NCBI GenBank assembly: GCA_039989475.1
Contig: JBDXHU010000009.1
Location: forward strand, 1 to 64,000
DNA: 64,000 bases
From: JBDXHU01 sp039989475
GTDB lineage: Bacteria; Pseudomonadota; Gammaproteobacteria; Pseudomonadales; Halieaceae
Reading direction: 5' to 3'
Under the pieces are notes generated by a model. It did not search any database. It worked only from the letters and a program-made list of their open reading frames with translations, and was not told the origin of the DNA. A program made the position numbers and the translations under genes. Below are positions 19,051 through 26,691 of this stretch, piece after piece (position 1 is the stretch's first letter; the number at the start of each line of letters is the position of its first letter).

Positions 19051-19554
19051 ATGATGCGATTACTAGTGGCCCTGGCAGCTGTTCAAATTCTTGCCATCGG
19101 ATTGTTGACGGTGGAAATGACGGGCCTCCAGGACGAGGTGCAACGCCTCTCTTCACGTGCCGCCGCGGCCCCGCCCCAGCCCAGACAATCTTCTGACGTC
19201 GGCAGCACCAATGAATTGCAGGGAACGCCCACTTTCTTAATGACGAGTGATGAAACCCTCGAAGCGATCCGTTTCACGGTTCGCGAGGAACTGGAATCCG
19301 CACTGGCGGCGCTGCAGCGACCGGGCAACGAGGGGCTAGCAGCCACCCGCACGATGAACGAGGAAGAGTCGCTGGACCGCCTGCTCGCGACCAGGGATAC
19401 CATTGATCTCTATGTACAACAGGGCCAAATCAGCCCACAGAACATGACGAGCCTGCAACGGCAGATCGCCAAACTAAATCCTGGCGACAGGAGCAAGGCC
19501 CTGAGTTACCTGGTCGGGGCCATGAACAACGGGCAAATGGATGCCCGGATGTAG
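19051..19554 (+). CDS. Hypothetical membrane-anchored protein
   Basis: A 167-residue protein of unknown function. One N-terminal hydrophobic segment (residues 3-20) is followed by a short coiled-coil stretch (GLQDEVQRLSSR), an Ala/Pro-rich linker and a mostly helical C-terminal half (EESLDRLLATRDTIDLYV). It looks like a single-pass periplasmic protein. The open frame extends upstream to 18955, but the ATG at 19051 gives the natural membrane start and has AAAGGGAAA upstream. It lies 30 bp before a small secreted protein gene on the same strand and may be cotranscribed with it. Confidence 0.6.
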   Translation: MMRLLVALAAVQILAIGLLTVEMTGLQDEVQRLSSRAAAAPPQPRQSSDVGSTNELQGTPTFLMTSDETLEAIRFTVREELESALAALQRPGNEGLAATRTMNEEESLDRLLATRDTIDLYVQQGQISPQNMTSLQRQIAKLNPGDRSKALSYLVGAMNNGQMDARM

Positions 19555-19584
19555 TCAAAAACCAACAAAAATGAGGATCAGAAA

Positions 19585-20067
19585 ATGAAAATAATTTCCT
19601 ATGTTGTCGCTTTTTTCCTGGCCTTGTCGGCCACCACCGTACTGGGCGGGCTGGCCCAGCCCTCTAATCTGGTCATCGATCTGGACAATAATTTCGCCTT
19701 TGGCGACCAGGTGACCACACGCTACTCGAAGAACGACACCGAGTTTATCGGCTGTGGAATCCGCAGCTTCGATAACGGCGACGATGGTACTTTCAGCTTC
19801 GGCTTCTGCCAGGCCGGGGACGTGGATGAGAACTACGTGATCTGCTACACCACCAATACCGACCTGCTGGATGCCATCCGTGGCGGCTCTGATTTTTCCT
19901 ACCTGCAGTTCGGCTGGAATGGGGAGAGTGATCCCGAATTTGGGGAGGAGAACAACGGTACCTGCACCCAGATTGGGTTCTCCACGCAATCCTTCTACCT
20001 GCCCGGTGGGCTGAAGAGCAATGACAAATCCAAAAAATCCAAGAAATCCAAAAAGGACGATGACTAA
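19585..20067 (+). CDS. Small secreted protein with lysine-rich tail (paralogue A)
   Basis: A 160-residue protein with a signal peptide (cleavage near LGGLA). The mature domain has four Cys, in FIGCGIRSF, GFCQAG, VICYTTN and GTCTQIGF, so two disulfides are possible. It ends in a run of Lys-Ser-Lys repeats followed by DDD. I do not recognise a known family. It is clearly related to the convergent gene at 20155-20583 (same Cys spacing, same FSTQSF/VSTRSL strand, same lysine tail). GAGGATC precedes the ATG. The basic tail may bind nucleic acid, LPS or another anionic polymer, which is inference only. Confidence 0.7.
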   Translation: MKIISYVVAFFLALSATTVLGGLAQPSNLVIDLDNNFAFGDQVTTRYSKNDTEFIGCGIRSFDNGDDGTFSFGFCQAGDVDENYVICYTTNTDLLDAIRGGSDFSYLQFGWNGESDPEFGEENNGTCTQIGFSTQSFYLPGGLKSNDKSKKSKKSKKDDD

Positions 20068-20069
20068 CA

Positions 20070-20150
20070 GGCAGGACCCTGGTTAACCCAGACAGACTGA
20101 GCCAGGGTCACAGGGCCGGCGTCGGTATCGACGGCGCCAGCCTGCTTTTA
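20070..20150 (+). terminator. Possible terminator hairpins between convergent paralogues
   Basis: Two short hairpins lie between the convergent secreted-protein genes. One has arms ACCCTGG (20076-20082) and CCAGGGT (20102-20108). The other has CGTCG-gtat-CGACG (20120-20133) and is followed by GCTTTTA. The T-run is short and the loops are imperfect, so termination is only plausible. Confidence 0.3.
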
Positions 20151-20154
20151 ATCA

Positions 20155-20583
20155 TTATTTTTTCTTCGATTTTTTGCTCTTCTTCTGCAATTTCAAGTCC
20201 GGTATGTGCAAAGATCGGGTGGAAACAAACAGGCGGTCGCAGCTACCCGACGTCATCTCAATACAGAGCCACGAAAAAGCGTAAATAGCCTGCACAGCCT
20301 CAATGATAAATGGATCCGTCGAGGTACAGCAAACGCTCGTTCCCGCGCTGTCTACTGCTCCGCACTGAACCTGATTGACTGCTCCAGCCACGCCCAGAAG
20401 CCTGCAACCCATATCTTCGATGTCGTTGTCAGAGAACCTGGCGGATGCCAATGAACCTGAGGCCAGGAATGATCCGCCGCCGTTGTCCACAATCTCCACT
20501 TCAGAAGTCAGGGAGTTGCCAGCATGGGACAGCAGGGAGGAAGCAGACAGCGCGATGAGGCTTAGGAACTGGAAATATTTCAT
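20155..20583 (-). CDS. Small secreted protein with lysine-rich tail (paralogue B)
   Basis: A 142-residue secreted protein, related to the convergent gene at 19585. It has a signal peptide (cleavage near SHAGN) and Cys-containing segments DMGCRLLG, VQCGAVD, SVCCTSTD, WLCIEMTS and SCDRLFV. It ends in KKSKKSKKK. The frame opens upstream at 20811, but the ATG at 20583 gives the signal peptide. It has more cysteines than its partner. No known family is recognised. It is divergent from the LLM oxidoreductase gene at 20698. Confidence 0.68.
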   Translation of the reverse strand: MKYFQFLSLIALSASSLLSHAGNSLTSEVEIVDNGGGSFLASGSLASARFSDNDIEDMGCRLLGVAGAVNQVQCGAVDSAGTSVCCTSTDPFIIEAVQAIYAFSWLCIEMTSGSCDRLFVSTRSLHIPDLKLQKKSKKSKKK

Positions 20584-20697
20584 GGTGAAAATCTTTTTAA
20601 TGTTATTGTTTCCCGAAGCTTCGGCAAGATGTCCGCACAGGTAGGTAGGCTGGCTACACTGAGCAACGAGTGAAAAGACAAAAAAGGAGAGTGAATA

Positions 20698-21570
20698 ATG
20701 AAAGTAGGACTGGCCTTTGCAAGCAGCGTAGCAATTGATGGTAACTCGGCTCTGGAGATCTGCCGGCGCGCCGAGGCCGCTGGATTTGAGTCCCTCTGGG
20801 GCGGCGAACACGTGGTCATGCCCGATTCCATCGTCTCCAAATACCCCTACACTCCCGACGGCAAGATTCCCGCCGAACCCGACACACCGGTACCCGACCC
20901 GCTCATCTGGCTGGCCTTTGCCGCCGCCGCAGCGCCCACCATGCGACTGGGCACCTGCATTCTCATCGTACCCCAGCGCAACCCGCTGATACTGGCCAAG
21001 GAACTGGCCACGCTGGATGCCTTATCCGGTGGCCGGGTGGAACTGGGCCTGGGCGTTGGCTGGATGAAAGAAGAGTTTGATGCCCTCGGTGTCGACTGGG
21101 CACGACGAGGCGCGCGCAATGATGAATACATAGAAGCCATGCGCGCCCTGTGGGCCGGCCCGCATGCAGAATTCCATGGTGAGTTCGTCGATTTCGAACC
21201 CGTCACCTGCAGTCCGCGCCCCGTGAACGGGAATATACCCATTCTGGTCGGCGGTGATAGCGATGCCGCCATTCGCAGGGCGGTAAAAATCGCCGATGGT
21301 TATTTCCCCGGCGAAGGCGACGCCGAACGCCTGGGTGCATTAATCACCAGGGTACGCAACGGCGCCGAAGACGCCGGTAGAGACCCCGACAGCATCGAGA
21401 TCAACGCCATGTTCGCTGCACAGCTAGCCGACCCCGTTGCCGGCATCGAACAGATGAAAGAACTCGGTGTAGGACGCATCATGGTCCCCGCCTTCTTCTT
21501 CATGGGTCCAGAGGGCCTGGATCGGCTGGAGGCGTTTGCGGAGAGCGTGATGCCGGTGGCGCAAGACTGA
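20698..21570 (+). CDS. LLM-class F420-type luciferase-like oxidoreductase
   Basis: A 290-residue TIM-barrel monooxygenase of the bacterial luciferase superfamily. Key stretches are AEAAGFESLWGGEHV, MRLGTCILIVPQRNP, LDALSGGRVELGLGVGW and VGGDSDAAIRRAVK. It resembles the subgroup annotated as F420-dependent (TIGR03619-like), although in gammaproteobacteria the cofactor may be FMN. AAGGAGAG is 6 bases before the ATG. Substrate unknown. A second LLM protein lies at 61956. Confidence 0.88.
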   Translation: MKVGLAFASSVAIDGNSALEICRRAEAAGFESLWGGEHVVMPDSIVSKYPYTPDGKIPAEPDTPVPDPLIWLAFAAAAAPTMRLGTCILIVPQRNPLILAKELATLDALSGGRVELGLGVGWMKEEFDALGVDWARRGARNDEYIEAMRALWAGPHAEFHGEFVDFEPVTCSPRPVNGNIPILVGGDSDAAIRRAVKIADGYFPGEGDAERLGALITRVRNGAEDAGRDPDSIEINAMFAAQLADPVAGIEQMKELGVGRIMVPAFFFMGPEGLDRLEAFAESVMPVAQD

Positions 21571-21652
21571 ATGATTCCAGCACCTTAAGTATCAATACCC
21601 ACCTCGCATTTGACCGGATGCCCGCAGTTCACCTGCTCAACCGGGAGTAACC

Positions 21653-22375
21653 ATGCCCCGCCTGGACCGCCACCTCAGCTCCCACCTTGCGATCAAGCGC
21701 AGCGACGTGCGACTGTTGCTGGCCCAGGGCCGGGTTGAAGTCGACGGCGCTATCGCCACGGATATCAGCCAGGTGATCAACCAATTCAGCGACGTGCGCT
21801 GTGATGGCCAGACCACCCAGGCCGGCACCGCCCGCTACCTCATGCTGAATAAACCTGCGGGCGTGGTCAGCGCCACGACTGATGACAAGCACGGCACGGT
21901 TATCGATTTGCTGGACCAGACCTGGAAGGACCAACTGCATATTGTCGGGCGGCTGGATTTCAACTCCACCGGGCTGGTGTTGTTGACCAATGACGGGCAG
22001 TGGTCGCGACAACTCTCGTTGCCCGGATCAAAGTTGCTCAAGCGCTACCGGGTGCGTGTGGAACAATCACTGACCCAGGACTATGTGGACGCATTCCAGC
22101 GTGGCATGTATTTCGCCTACGAAGACATCACCACCCTCCCTGCCCAACTCACCATTCTGGGTGAGTTTGAAGCCGAGGTGGGTCTGGTTGAAGGCCGTTA
22201 TCACCAGATCAAACGTATGTTTGGTCACTTCGACAATAAAGTGCTCAGCATCCACCGTTTTGCGGTGGGCTCGCTAACGCTGGATGCTGACCTGGCGCCA
22301 GGCCAGAACCGAGAGCTCAGTGAGGCTGAGGCCGCGTTGCTTTCGGAACTTACGCAGGACCCGCGTCAGCGCTAA
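21653..22375 (+). CDS. rsuA: RsuA/RluB/RluE-type pseudouridine synthase
   Basis: A 240-residue protein with an N-terminal S4-like RNA-binding segment (LDRHLSSHLAIKRSDVRLLL) and a catalytic core. The signature GRLDFNSTGLVLLTND carries the catalytic Asp near residue 103. GRYHQIKRMFGHF near 182 is the second conserved block. The S4 domain and length best fit RsuA, which modifies U516 of 16S rRNA, but RluE or RluF-like roles cannot be excluded. GGGAG precedes the ATG. Its 3' end overlaps the convergent desaturase gene by 26 bp. Confidence 0.85.
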   Translation: MPRLDRHLSSHLAIKRSDVRLLLAQGRVEVDGAIATDISQVINQFSDVRCDGQTTQAGTARYLMLNKPAGVVSATTDDKHGTVIDLLDQTWKDQLHIVGRLDFNSTGLVLLTNDGQWSRQLSLPGSKLLKRYRVRVEQSLTQDYVDAFQRGMYFAYEDITTLPAQLTILGEFEAEVGLVEGRYHQIKRMFGHFDNKVLSIHRFAVGSLTLDADLAPGQNRELSEAEAALLSELTQDPRQR

Positions 22376-23240
22376 CAGGCCAGAACAGTCGCTCAATCGG
22401 TGCGTGCTTGCTCTCCATCACCGGCCTGATCTCATCGAACACTTCCCGGTAGCGATAGAAAGGTACCCTGGGGAACAGGTGATGAATGGAGTGGTAGTTC
22501 TGGTACAGCCACAGGGTAGTAATCACCTTGCCCAACCCGCCTTGTACTTCAAAGGTCGAGGTGTCCACGTAACGGCCCTGGTCCTGGTGCGGGTGATGTA
22601 CCAGGTAGGCAAACAGGTACATGGTGATGAGGATGCCGCCGAGTCCACCCACGATAAACAGCATAAACCCTTCCAGCCAAAAGCCCTGGGCCATAAACGC
22701 GAGGCGCAGGCCAATGCTGGCGAGCAGTTCCAGGCAGAAGGCGCGATCCTGAGATCCTTTTCCTTTGCCCCAACGATTGGCGAAGTAGTAGCGGTACTGT
22801 CCCAGTGTAATCCGGCTCACGGCAAGCAGCGGCTGCCAGGGAGTGCGGGTCAGGTTCGCCACCGCATAATCCGGGTCGGCGTCTGGATCATTGGTATGAC
22901 GGTGATGCGCCAGGTGCTCATGCCGGTGTGCCGTCAATGGAATCATCATAATCCAGGCCGCGCCGTAACCGAGCCACTCGTTAACCCAGCGCAGGTTTTG
23001 ATGACGACCATTGATAGAACCGTGCACTGCTTCGTGCACCACGGTGTAAGCCATATAGGTAAGCAGCATAACCAGCAGGGTGCCGGCCCACAGTGGCAGC
23101 CAGGCCTGGGCGACTGCCAATACAGTCGCCAGGTAGGCGACCATGACGGTGACTCCCAGTATCACGGTCGGCCAGGCGAACTCGCCCATGCGCGCCTGCG
23201 CACTGGCTAGTGCTTGTTGGTCTGTCTGGGTGGTATTCAT
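22350..23240 (-). CDS. Membrane fatty acid desaturase
   Basis: A 296-residue integral membrane di-iron enzyme. The three histidine boxes are HEAVHG (from residue 69), HRHEHLAHHRHTN (near 108) and NYHSIHH (near 248), with hydrophobic helices between. This is the acyl-lipid/beta-carotene-hydroxylase-like desaturase family, not AlkB, whose boxes differ. Its ATG overlaps the stop of the upstream CYP153 gene as ATGA (23237-23240), so it is translationally coupled to ferredoxin-CYP153. It may share the ferredoxin as electron donor. Confidence 0.9.
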   Translation of the reverse strand: MNTTQTDQQALASAQARMGEFAWPTVILGVTVMVAYLATVLAVAQAWLPLWAGTLLVMLLTYMAYTVVHEAVHGSINGRHQNLRWVNEWLGYGAAWIMMIPLTAHRHEHLAHHRHTNDPDADPDYAVANLTRTPWQPLLAVSRITLGQYRYYFANRWGKGKGSQDRAFCLELLASIGLRLAFMAQGFWLEGFMLFIVGGLGGILITMYLFAYLVHHPHQDQGRYVDTSTFEVQGGLGKVITTLWLYQNYHSIHHLFPRVPFYRYREVFDEIRPVMESKHAPIERLFWPVSADAGPA

Positions 23241-24484
23241 GAGAGCGGATGCACCCGCACCGGCAGCTTGCTGTAGCCGCGTACGAAGTTAGACAGCACC
23301 CGCTCGGGTTCGCCGACGACTTCCACGTTACTGAAGCGCGCGGTGATTTCTTCCCAGAGGATGCGCAGCTGCATTTCCGCCAGCCGGTTACCCATGCAAC
23401 GGTGCACGCCAAAGCCGAAGGAGATGTGATGGCGCGGGTTGTCCCGATCAATAATGAATTGATCGGCATTATCGATAGCACTGTCATCGCGGTTGCCAGA
23501 CAAATACCACATCACCACCTTGTCGCCCTTACGAATCTGCTTGCCCTTGAATTCCACATCCTTGTTGGCGGTGCGGCGCATGTGCATGAGCGGGGTTTGC
23601 CAGCGAATCACTTCCGAGACCATGGAGGGAATCAAGTCAGGGTTGGCGCGCAGCTTGTCATACTCTCCGGGGTTCTGGTTCAGGGCCAGTACGCCAGCGG
23701 TGGCGGAATTACGCGTCGTGTCATTGCCACCCACAATCAGCAACACCAGGTTGCCCAGGTACTCCATCGGGTCATCAACCATATTGCAGGTGTTGGGGTC
23801 GCGCTGCAGCATGCGTATCAGGTCCATGCTTTCCACGCCGTCGTCCTTGCGCTCGTGCCAGATGCGGGTAAAGGTTTCCACGCAATCGTGCAGACCGGCG
23901 AGGCGCTCTTCGGGATCAACATCTCCACCGGCAATTTCCGGGGAGCCCGCGGCCAGGTCCGACCAGTAGGTCAGTTTGGTGCGTTCCTCAAAGGGAAAAT
24001 CGAACAGGGTGGCCAACATTTGCGTGGTCAGGTTGATGGAGACTTCATCGACCCAGTTGAAGGTTTCGCCTACAGGCAGATTGTCGAGTATTTCGCAGAC
24101 CCGGCCGCGAATCAGGGTCTCCATCTCCTTCAGGTTCTTCGGCGCAACCACGCCCTGCACCGCCCGGCGCTGCAGGTCGTGCTTGGGTGGGTCCATGGAG
24201 ATGAACTGGGTAACCGGTAACTCTTCGCTGAGATCACCAATCACGATAGTGGGCTCGGAGGAAAAATCCTGGAAATTGCTGTCCACGGCCACAATGTCTT
24301 CAAAGCGGGTAATGGACCAGAACGGCCCGAACGGACTCTCGGCCTGGTAGTGCACCGGGTCCTCATTGCGCAAGCGTTCGAAGTAAGGACGCCAGGCGTC
24401 CTGCTGGTACAAGCGCGAATCACTCACGTCGATATCATCAAGTGCGATGGCGCTGGGGTCTGGCAACTCTGCGGCTACATTCAT
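23237..24484 (-). CDS. CYP153-type cytochrome P450 (alkane/fatty acid terminal hydroxylase)
   Basis: A 415-residue P450. The I-helix reads LIVGGNDTTRNS, the K-helix region HMRRTANKDVEFKGK, and the heme loop FGFGVHRCMGNRLAEMQLR. These are strong CYP153 signatures. Characterised CYP153 enzymes hydroxylate n-alkanes and fatty acids at the terminal carbon. The start at 24484 (MNVAAELPD) is preferred to the upstream frame opening at 24565. It follows a 2Fe-2S ferredoxin gene by 14 bp and overlaps the desaturase. No ferredoxin reductase gene is in the window, unlike many CYP153 operons. Confidence 0.93.
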   Translation of the reverse strand: MNVAAELPDPSAIALDDIDVSDSRLYQQDAWRPYFERLRNEDPVHYQAESPFGPFWSITRFEDIVAVDSNFQDFSSEPTIVIGDLSEELPVTQFISMDPPKHDLQRRAVQGVVAPKNLKEMETLIRGRVCEILDNLPVGETFNWVDEVSINLTTQMLATLFDFPFEERTKLTYWSDLAAGSPEIAGGDVDPEERLAGLHDCVETFTRIWHERKDDGVESMDLIRMLQRDPNTCNMVDDPMEYLGNLVLLIVGGNDTTRNSATAGVLALNQNPGEYDKLRANPDLIPSMVSEVIRWQTPLMHMRRTANKDVEFKGKQIRKGDKVVMWYLSGNRDDSAIDNADQFIIDRDNPRHHISFGFGVHRCMGNRLAEMQLRILWEEITARFSNVEVVGEPERVLSNFVRGYSKLPVRVHPLS

Positions 24485-24498
24485 ACTGGCATCCTCAC

Positions 24499-24819
24499 TC
24501 ACATCTGGTATTCGGGAAGGCGAACCACCAGGCCGTCCATGTCCTCTGACACGTCGATCTGGCAACTCAGGCGCGAATTCTCGGCGCGATCCGGGCGCAT
24601 ACCGAGCATGGCTTCTTCAAGTATATCGACCTCACCGGTGGCGGCGCGCCAATCGGCATCGACAAAGCAGTGGCAGGTACCACAGGCGCAGGCACCGCCG
24701 CAGTCGGCATCAATGCCTGGTACCGCATTGTCTACCGCATTCAACATAATCGACTTGCCGGTCTCGGCATCAATCGTGTGGCTGGTGCCATCGTGCTCGA
24801 TCAAGGTGATCGCAGGCAT
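24499..24819 (-). CDS. 2Fe-2S ferredoxin (CYP153 electron donor)
   Basis: A 106-residue adrenodoxin/putidaredoxin-type ferredoxin. Cluster ligands are Cys40, Cys46, Cys49 and Cys86 (C-x5-C-x2-C-x36-C), with extra Cys44 and Cys51 nearby. The start at 24819 (MPAITLIEHDG) is preferred, with CGAGGG upstream; the frame opens at 24876. It is the first gene of a ferredoxin-CYP153-desaturase operon, transcribed away from an AraC regulator, and almost certainly feeds electrons to the P450. Confidence 0.93.
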   Translation of the reverse strand: MPAITLIEHDGTSHTIDAETGKSIMLNAVDNAVPGIDADCGGACACGTCHCFVDADWRAATGEVDILEEAMLGMRPDRAENSRLSCQIDVSEDMDGLVVRLPEYQM

Positions 24820-24878
24820 AGCTGTACCCTCGGTTATAATTAACGTGGCGCTACTGTAGCGTGGAATCGCCAGCAAAA

Positions 24879-24915
24879 GGGGTTATTTTTTGCCTCTGCG
24901 GGGTTATTATTTGCC
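24879..24915. promoter_or_regulatory. Two 16-bp direct repeats, 21 bp apart: probable AraC-family operator
   Basis: GGGGTTATTTTTTGCC (24879-24894) and GGGGTTATTATTTGCC (24900-24915) differ at one base. Their 21-bp period equals two helical turns. Paired half-sites at this spacing are a known arrangement for XylS/AraC-family dimers. The pair lies between the ferredoxin operon and the divergent AraC gene. A TAATTATAA-like -10 for the ferredoxin promoter sits near 24833-24841, which puts the repeats at activator positions. Confidence 0.75.
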
Positions 24916-24961
24916 ATTATCTTGACGTACTGTTTCCATGACTGTCTCGAAGGTTAAGCCG

Positions 24962-26029
24962 ATGGCCCACAGCGACGCCGAATACCCACTCCCCAGTACC
25001 TACTCCCGCATCATCGCCCGGGTGGCGCAGCTGCAGGAGCGCGACCTGGGCAAGCTGCTGTACCAGACCGGTTTACCCGAGAGCATCCTCATGCCCGGCG
25101 ACGACACCTATATAAGTGGCACACAGCAATTGCAGATTATGAAAAACGGGCGCCAGTTGCTGGGCGCCGCAGATTTCGGTTTGCGCCTGGGCGAGCAGTT
25201 ACAGCCCTCCACCCACGGCCCCATGGGTTACCTGGCATTGAGCAGCCCCGACTTGTTGAGTGCGCTCAATGCCCTGCGCGACTACCTGCCGCTGCGCATG
25301 CCCTGGGTGGCGATAGACCTGGCGCTGACGCAAGAGCACATTCTCTGCGAATTGCGATTTCGGATGCCACTGGAAGAAGATCTGTTCGCGCAAATTACCA
25401 TTGGCGAGTGCTTTGCCATGGTATTGCAGTCCTTCGTAGAGGCCGTGCTGGGGCGCACTGCGGGGGAAGCCGATATCGAGTTTTCCCATGCCGCCCCGGC
25501 CCATGCGGCTGTCTATCAGGACTATTTGCACGCGCCCTTCAGCTTTAGTGCCGCCCGCACAAGCTATCGCCTGCCTATTGCACTCGCCGCCACGGCGAAT
25601 ACCACCGGGGATAATGCGTCCTACCAACTCACCCAGCAATTGTGCAACAGCCTGCTGGCAAAAACGCCCCGCTCGCAAAGCTCCATGGCTGACCGGGTGC
25701 GAACCCTGATGCTACTGCGACCAATTGAATCCATTAGTGAGACTGAAGTGGCCAGGAATCTGTTTGTGTCCAAGCGCACCCTGGCACGGCGGCTGGAGGC
25801 TGAGGGCTCCGGCTACCGGCAGATACGGGAGCAATTCCTGCACGAACTGGCCCGGGGCTACCTGCAGGAACCCAATCAAACCGTCGATACAGTGGCCGCG
25901 TCACTGGGTTACCACGACGCCGCGGCCTTTCGCAAAGCCTTCAAGCGCTGGACCGGGATGACGCCCCGGGAGTTCAGGGCCGTTTCTATGGCTTCCGGGG
26001 CGTCAGCAGCAGGTCGCCCGAGCAGCTGA
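24962..26029 (+). CDS. AraC-family transcriptional regulator of the CYP153 operon
   Basis: A 355-residue regulator. The N-terminal arabinose-binding-like domain (PF12625 type) spans about 10-200. The C-terminal double helix-turn-helix at about 245-345 has VARNLFVSKRTLARRLEAEG and the typical end FRKAFKRWTGMTPREFR. ATG at 24938 is also in frame, but ATG at 24962 has AAGG 8 bases upstream and is preferred. Divergence from ferredoxin-CYP153 and the operator-like repeats between them suggest it activates that operon in response to a hydrophobic substrate. Confidence 0.9.
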   Translation: MAHSDAEYPLPSTYSRIIARVAQLQERDLGKLLYQTGLPESILMPGDDTYISGTQQLQIMKNGRQLLGAADFGLRLGEQLQPSTHGPMGYLALSSPDLLSALNALRDYLPLRMPWVAIDLALTQEHILCELRFRMPLEEDLFAQITIGECFAMVLQSFVEAVLGRTAGEADIEFSHAAPAHAAVYQDYLHAPFSFSAARTSYRLPIALAATANTTGDNASYQLTQQLCNSLLAKTPRSQSSMADRVRTLMLLRPIESISETEVARNLFVSKRTLARRLEAEGSGYRQIREQFLHELARGYLQEPNQTVDTVAASLGYHDAAAFRKAFKRWTGMTPREFRAVSMASGASAAGRPSS

Positions 26030-26125
26030 GGCTTGACCCCTGGCCCCGCGATAAGGGCCCTTCCAGCCCTGTTCAATTTTTTCCCATCGTTTCTGGCAAA
26101 TCCATATTCCTTGCCTACAGTGCTT

Positions 26126-26587
26126 TTAGGTTGGATCCAGTGAGGTGCGGCCCGGTGCAGGCGTCTCGATCCGGCCCGGGGGTTCGCAGAGGAACGGTGG
26201 GCCCGCTGGTGTGCTGTGGTACTCGTAGCTGGAAGCCCCGACTCGCAACTGAATCAGCACACCTGGTACCAGCGCCATCTTGTAGACTCGATCCGGCTTG
26301 GGACAACCCAGCGCACCCGAGCGCCAGGTCACCCGCTCCGCCCGCAACACCACTATGTTCCCGGCGTCGCTTTGCTCTTGTTTCAGGCGCGAGGCCAAAT
26401 CGGTGAGGGCTACATCGACCAACGCCTGCATTGTGGCATCCAGCTTCAGGCGCTGCACCGGCACCTTGTTCTTGGTCGGTGCTGTCATTTCAGCGGTCTC
26501 CGAGTTGGAGACATCCTGGAAATCGCAGGCAGCGACCGCGAGCGCCAGTGGCACCCAGACAAATAAAGAGTATTTCCCACCAGCCAT
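26126..26587 (-). CDS. Hypothetical lipoprotein
   Basis: A 153-residue lipoprotein with lipobox VAAC at residues 18-21. The core segment WRSGALGCPKPDRVYKMA followed by LVPGVLIQL and a YEYHSTPAGPPFLC stretch matches a small uncharacterised family of secreted proteins that keep an LGCP...Y..ALVPG..I...YEYH...C pattern. Two Cys in that core probably form a disulfide. It is divergent from the alkylsulfatase-like lipoprotein gene across about 100 bp. The proline-rich C-terminus looks disordered. Confidence 0.7.
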   Translation of the reverse strand: MAGGKYSLFVWVPLALAVAACDFQDVSNSETAEMTAPTKNKVPVQRLKLDATMQALVDVALTDLASRLKQEQSDAGNIVVLRAERVTWRSGALGCPKPDRVYKMALVPGVLIQLRVGASSYEYHSTPAGPPFLCEPPGRIETPAPGRTSLDPT

Positions 26588-26691
26588 GACTGTTCATCCC
26601 CTGCAAGCACCTCATTCAGATCGAAAAATAATACGCCCAATCTATTGTGGATGCGACAATAGCAATGTCCCGCTATTCAAAGGTAATCACT

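Noticed and set aside
22350..23240. AlkB alkane monooxygenase next to CYP153
   Set aside because: The histidine boxes (HEAVHG, HEHLAHH, SIHH) are of the desaturase type, not the AlkB pattern.
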